Source of the DNA: Bacillus tianshenii
Lineage (GTDB): Bacteria; Bacillota; Bacilli; Bacillales; Bacillaceae_N
Direction: 5' to 3'
DNA length: 64,000 nt
Assembly (NCBI GenBank): GCA_020524525.2
Contig: CP129018.1
Location: forward strand, 2,298,115 to 2,362,114
The notes under the pieces are model-generated. The model was not told the DNA's origin, ran no database searches, and saw only the letters and a list, made by a program, of their open reading frames with translations. Shown here piece by piece: positions 60,136 to 64,000 of the stretch. A program made the translations under genes and the position numbers. The stretch's first letter is position 1; each line of letters begins with the position of its first letter.

Positions 60136-60585
60136 TTATGCTCCTGTTCCCAAAATTTCGACTTTTTCAACGAATTCTAATTGTCTCAACTGGCTTAGTA
60201 ATGCGTTCAAATCACTATGCATCCCTTGTGTGTTGAGTGACAAGGTGACATTAGCTTTACCTTGAAGCGGGATCGTCTGATGAATCGTTAACACATTACA
60301 GCCCATTTCTGCTACAACTGCTAGTAAGTTTGAAAGTGCGCCTGAACGATCTTCAAGATGAAAAAACAAGGAAATAATCTTTTCTTTCATCATCGTATGA
60401 AACGGGAAGATACAATCACGGTATTTATAGAATGCACTACGGCTCAATCCAACCGTTTGTACAGCTTCTGCCACTGAATCTGTCTTTCCTCGTTCGAGCA
60501 GCGCTTTCACCTCGAGCGTCTTCTTCATAGCATCTGGCAAAATATCTTCTCGTACTAAATAAAATTGTACATCTTTCTCACTCAT
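60136..60585 (-). CDS. pheB: ACT domain protein PheB
   Basis: A 149-residue protein with a helix-turn-helix-like N-terminal part ([20 protein letters not shown]) and a C-terminal ACT domain ([21 protein letters not shown]). Thought to regulate aromatic synthesis; annotated as chorismate mutase in error in some genomes. Sits between obg and pheA, the usual obg-pheB-pheA order. Confidence 0.92.
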   Translation of the reverse strand: MSEKDVQFYLVREDILPDAMKKTLEVKALLERGKTDSVAEAVQTVGLSRSAFYKYRDCIFPFHTMMKEKIISLFFHLEDRSGALSNLLAVVAEMGCNVLTIHQTIPLQGKANVTLSLNTQGMHSDLNALLSQLRQLEFVEKVEILGTGA

Positions 60586-60645
60586 TGTTGTTTCCCCTCC
60601 ATAAAACCGCCTACACTATTTTACGATTGGACATTGGAGAGAAAG

Positions 60646-60671
60646 AAGGCTGCTCGGTTACAAACAGCCTT
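60646..60671 (-). terminator. Terminator after obg
   Basis: AAGGCTG pairs with CAGCCTT (12-nt loop) on the minus strand, followed by CTTTCTC, about 55 bp after the obg stop. Confidence 0.6.
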
Positions 60672-60725
60672 TTTTCACCATATCAAACATTTATTCACCT
60701 GTCATATTGTATCTTGTCCATCTCG

Positions 60726-62018
<1,293 letters not shown>

Positions 62019-62038
62019 TCATTGTTGTTACATCTTCA

Positions 62039-62578
62039 TTAACAATTCATCTGCAGCTCTATGGTGCATTCATTGTGATGGAGACTATAATTATTACACT
62101 GAAGCTCTTTCGATGTTTCCAGTGCTTGTAGCTTTGTTTCAAACTGTTCACGGTCTGCCCAGTCTGCTTGAATATCAAAATAGTAATCCACACAGCCTTC
62201 GCCAATTTCCATTGATAAGCTGACATGGTTTTCCCCATGCGGCACAACAGATTCTTTCAATAAATGAAAAAAGGCCTTACACCATTTCAGTATATCCTCT
62301 TCACAGTTCGATAAATCTCTTTCATCACCAAGTACTTCAAAGTCAACCTTGATGATATTCTCTCGCCAATTGTATGTCATTAAGTATGCAGCAAAATCCG
62401 GCATATTTAAACTAGATAGCTTTCCTTCATTTCGAGCATCAATGACGATTTCTTCGATAAGGTCATTTACACGTTCATATCGCTCTAGCGCCAGATTCCC
62501 TTTTATCAATTGAAGTTTATTTAACCAATCATGTCGAGAGTGCCTTAGAAGTTCAACAGTATCCCATTTTATATCCAT
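62039..62578 (-). CDS. spo0B: Sporulation phosphotransferase Spo0B
   Basis: Passes phosphate from Spo0F to Spo0A in the sporulation phosphorelay. 179 residues. The phosphorylated histidine is His16 by its context SRHDWLNKLQLIKGNL, which corresponds to His30 of B. subtilis. The C-terminal half resembles a degenerate histidine-kinase ATP domain that does not bind ATP in the family. The ATG at 62578, seven bases after GGAG, is chosen over 62611. Twenty-odd bases from obg. Confidence 0.92.
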   Translation of the reverse strand: MDIKWDTVELLRHSRHDWLNKLQLIKGNLALERYERVNDLIEEIVIDARNEGKLSSLNMPDFAAYLMTYNWRENIIKVDFEVLGDERDLSNCEEDILKWCKAFFHLLKESVVPHGENHVSLSMEIGEGCVDYYFDIQADWADREQFETKLQALETSKELQCNNYSLHHNECTIELQMNC

Positions 62579-62685
62579 AACTGCACTCCTATATATACAA
62601 TTTAAATGCATTATAGCAAAGATTATCGAAAACTTGTACTACAGACATGAGGCATTTGCTTAAAGATTTCTTAAGGGCAAAGAAA

Positions 62686-62714
62686 AACTCTAACCTTTTG
62701 TGTAGGTTAGAGTT
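62686..62714 (-). terminator. Terminator after rpmA
   Basis: AACTCTAACC pairs perfectly with GGTTAGAGTT around a 9-nt loop, followed by TTTTTC on the minus strand. It separates the rplU-prp-rpmA operon from spo0B-obg. Confidence 0.85.
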
Positions 62715-62725
62715 CTCTACTGTCA

Positions 62726-63010
62726 TTATTGAGCTTCTGGATATACACTCACTTTTTTACGATTACGACCCACGCGCTCGTATTTAACAACACCAGCTAC
62801 TTTTGCAAATAGTGTATCGTCGCCACCGCGGCCAACGTTTGCACCTGGGTAAATTTTTGTTCCACGCTGACGGTAAAGGATTTCACCGCCGTTAACGAAT
62901 TGACCGTCTGCACGCTTAGCGCCAAGACGCTTTGAAATAGAGTCACGACCGTTTTTAGTCGAACCTACCCCTTTTTTCTGTGCGAAGAACTGAAGGTTAA
63001 GACGCAACAT
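62726..63010 (-). CDS. rpmA: 50S ribosomal protein L27
   Basis: 94 residues. The N-terminal extension [14 protein letters not shown], with LNLQFFA, is the Firmicutes signature cleaved after the Phe-Phe by the Prp protease before assembly; prp is the next gene upstream. Then [17 protein letters not shown] and the [12 protein letters not shown]-type core, here [19 protein letters not shown]. The ATG at 63010 with GGAGGTG is chosen. Confidence 0.98.
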   Translation of the reverse strand: MLRLNLQFFAQKKGVGSTKNGRDSISKRLGAKRADGQFVNGGEILYRQRGTKIYPGANVGRGGDDTLFAKVAGVVKYERVGRNRKKVSVYPEAQ

Positions 63011-63024
63011 CTGTTCCACCTCCT

Positions 63025-63360
63025 CTAAAGTTCGATTACTTGTATATGTTTGCCATAGTCACGTTCAATCGTTCGTAGTGAAACGAGCATTCCTTCAAGC
63101 AAGACTTGGACATTGTGGCTTGTCTCTCCATCTAAATGAGCTGGAACCGTACAAGCTAGATAACCGCCGTCTTCTGCTTGTTCCACTTCAAGCGGAACCT
63201 CGCAAAGCTCGTACACGGCATTTACTGCTCCAAATGAAACAGATGAAACGCCTGCACAGACAAGGTCATATCCATATGGTCCGCTGTCCGCGTGCCCGCT
63301 TAATGTGAACGATTGAATTTTATCGTGAACGTCGCGTTTAATTTCTACTTTAACCATCAT
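63025..63360 (-). CDS. prp: Ribosomal protein L27-processing cysteine protease Prp
   Basis: Removes the N-terminal extension of L27. 111 residues. The catalytic pair lies in [18 protein letters not shown]: His23 and Cys35. The rest has the YsxB fold ([14 protein letters not shown]). Always between rplU and rpmA in Firmicutes, as here (8 and 15 bp spacings). Confidence 0.96.
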   Translation of the reverse strand: MMVKVEIKRDVHDKIQSFTLSGHADSGPYGYDLVCAGVSSVSFGAVNAVYELCEVPLEVEQAEDGGYLACTVPAHLDGETSHNVQVLLEGMLVSLRTIERDYGKHIQVIEL

Positions 63361-63367
63361 TCAATCC

Positions 63368-63676
63368 TTACGCGTTGATTTTTTCAACAACGACTTTTGT
63401 GTAAGGTTGACGATGACCTTGCTTACGCTTGTAGTTTTTCTTAGGCTTGTATTTGAAGACAGTGAGCTTCTTAGCGCGACCTTGCTTCTCAACTTTCGCA
63501 GTTACAGAAGCTCCTTCAACAACTGGGTTGCCAACTTTCACGTTGTCGCCGCCGACCATAAGAACTTTATCAAAAGTTACTGTATCGCCTTCAGTTACAT
63601 CAAGCTTTTCGATGTAGATCGCTTGACCTTCTTCTACTTTCACTTGCTTACCGCCTGTTTCGATAATTGCGTACAT
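63368..63676 (-). CDS. rplU: 50S ribosomal protein L21
   Basis: 102 residues starting [17 protein letters not shown], the conserved L21 N-terminus, and ending [21 protein letters not shown]. The ATG at 63676 has GGAGG eight bases upstream. First gene of rplU-prp-rpmA, preceded by a structured leader and a promoter. Confidence 0.98.
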   Translation of the reverse strand: MYAIIETGGKQVKVEEGQAIYIEKLDVTEGDTVTFDKVLMVGGDNVKVGNPVVEGASVTAKVEKQGRAKKLTVFKYKPKKNYKRKQGHRQPYTKVVVEKINA

Positions 63677-63689
63677 TCTCTGCACCTCC

Positions 63690-63789
63690 TCTTAGACTCA
63701 GACTCGCCATTACAGGTGCAAAATCACTTTGCTTTAAAGACCTGCTCTGCGCGGTTGTAGCAACGGGTGCCACAAATAACAACACAGCT
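63690..63789 (-). promoter_or_regulatory. L21 leader (autoregulatory mRNA element upstream of rplU)
   Basis: About 100 nt lie between the predicted transcription start near 63785 and the rplU ribosome site. They include GGCACCCGTTGC and GGTCTTTAAAG stretches, and GGCGAGTCTGAGTC just before the ribosome site. A conserved L21 leader is known here in B. subtilis and relatives. I assign it by position and general resemblance; the fold was not computed. Confidence 0.55.
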
Positions 63790-63790
63790 A

Positions 63791-63820
63791 ACTGTACCAT
63801 ATTCTAAAAGTTATTGTCAA
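63791..63820 (-). promoter_or_regulatory. Promoter of the rplU operon
   Basis: TTGACA at 63815-63820 and TACAGT at 63791-63796 with an 18-bp spacer; TGG just before the -10 box gives an extended -10. The TGA in the -35 box is the stop codon of the upstream gene. Confidence 0.7.
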
Positions 63821-64000
63821 CGATTATCGAGCAATTTCGCTGACTCGATTAGTTCAGCAGCTTCTCCTAAGCGACGAATATGAAATCTTTGCTTTAATGC
63901 AGCATTACGAACAAAAAAGATTTGCTTACGACATACTGCCTCAAGGTGCTCGAACCAATGCTGCTTAACGTATTCTGCAAAGGCCGGCAACACCTCAATA
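63817..64000 (-). CDS. C-terminal end of a probable Rne/Rng-family ribonuclease (partial)
   Basis: The minus-strand frame enters from the window edge and ends at a TGA at 63817-63819. It encodes about 60 residues: IEVLPAFAEYVKQHWFEHLE, then KQIFFVRNAALKQRFHIRRL. The pattern of a short helix, HLE, then a beta strand with IFFVR is what is seen at the end of ribonuclease G proteins (EVHPAVA...LE...TGKTIFIR), and rng lies upstream of rplU in many Bacillaceae. The match is by eye on a short piece; a protein of another family, or SpoIVFB as in B. subtilis, is less likely. Confidence 0.55.
   Translation of the reverse strand, partial: IEVLPAFAEYVKQHWFEHLEAVCRKQIFFVRNAALKQRFHIRRLGEAAELIESAKLLDNR

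Overview
The window is a stretch of chromosome from an endospore-forming Bacillaceae bacterium. Spore genes (safA, coxA/yhcN-like, bofC, spoVB, spo0B, an rsfA-type regulator and a CotS-like protein) lie among housekeeping genes. Gene order follows the Bacillus subtilis yrrS-to-rplU region closely, here almost entirely on the minus strand. The species cannot be named from the sequence. Compared with B. subtilis as I remember it, the gln transport genes between alaS and yrrI and the nadABC/nifS block beside niaR are absent. Extra genes are present: two chemoreceptors, a YczE-like protein, an RsfA-type regulator, a cation diffusion facilitator, an ArsB/NhaD-like permease, a small export protein, a stand-alone GvpL/GvpF gene and a second type of nadE.

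Layout. 1-9.3 kb: end of an unknown plus-strand gene, yrrS, pbpI, greA, udk, the tRNA wobble-uridine genes trhP2, trhP1 and trmR, then mltG, yrzB, ruvX and a frameshifted yrzL (ireB). 9.4-13.9 kb: alaS with its T-box leader, a frameshifted AI-2E-family transporter (yrrI), and the small yrzQ and yrzR. 13.9-20.4 kb: yrrD, recD2, yrrB, mnmA, iscS (yrvO) and cymR, a tRNA thiolation and cysteine metabolism group. 20.4-25.4 kb: yczE-like gene, rarA, a chemoreceptor, an rsfA-like gene and tcdA. 25.5-25.8 kb: 6S RNA. 25.8-29.3 kb: aspS and hisS with a T-box leader. 29.3-39.5 kb: a small yrzK-like gene, a frameshifted SH3/amidase (yrvJ), a second chemoreceptor, dtd, relA, apt, recJ and a lapA-like gene. 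39.5-48.6 kb: cation efflux protein, a 200-bp palindromic element, secDF, comN, a small export protein, spoVB, a DUF421 protein, a permease, yrzE and yajC. 48.7-53.5 kb: tgt, queA, a frameshifted DUF2905 gene, ruvB, ruvA and bofC. 53.6-59.1 kb: a remnant of yebC, orphan gvpL/F, coxA-like, nadE, a CotS-like kinase-fold gene, safA and a frameshifted niaR. 59.2-64 kb: pheA, pheB, obg, spo0B, rpmA, prp, rplU with its leader, and the 3' end of a probable ribonuclease G gene.

Units that work together. trhP1, trhP2 and trmR make 5-methoxyuridine in tRNA. iscS supplies sulfur to mnmA, with cymR alongside. tgt and queA make queuosine. ruvA and ruvB migrate Holliday junctions. prp trims L27 (rpmA). relA and apt link nucleotide pools to the stringent response. 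nadE and niaR concern NAD.

The main oddities are: (1) six genes broken by what look like single-base insertions in homopolymer runs (yrzL also has a second indel); (2) two intrinsic-terminator hairpins whose 3' arm carries the Shine-Dalgarno of the next gene (greA/pbpI and yrzQ/yrrI); (3) a hisS-aspS T-box whose specifier region reads as overlapping AAC and CAC codons; (4) a 200-bp nested palindrome between secDF and the cation efflux gene, flanked by two identical hairpins; (5) a yebC gene cut down to its first 45 codons, next to an orphan gas-vesicle-type gene. No CRISPR array, tRNA or rRNA gene, insertion sequence or prophage was seen. I did not recognise a wholly new multi-gene system.
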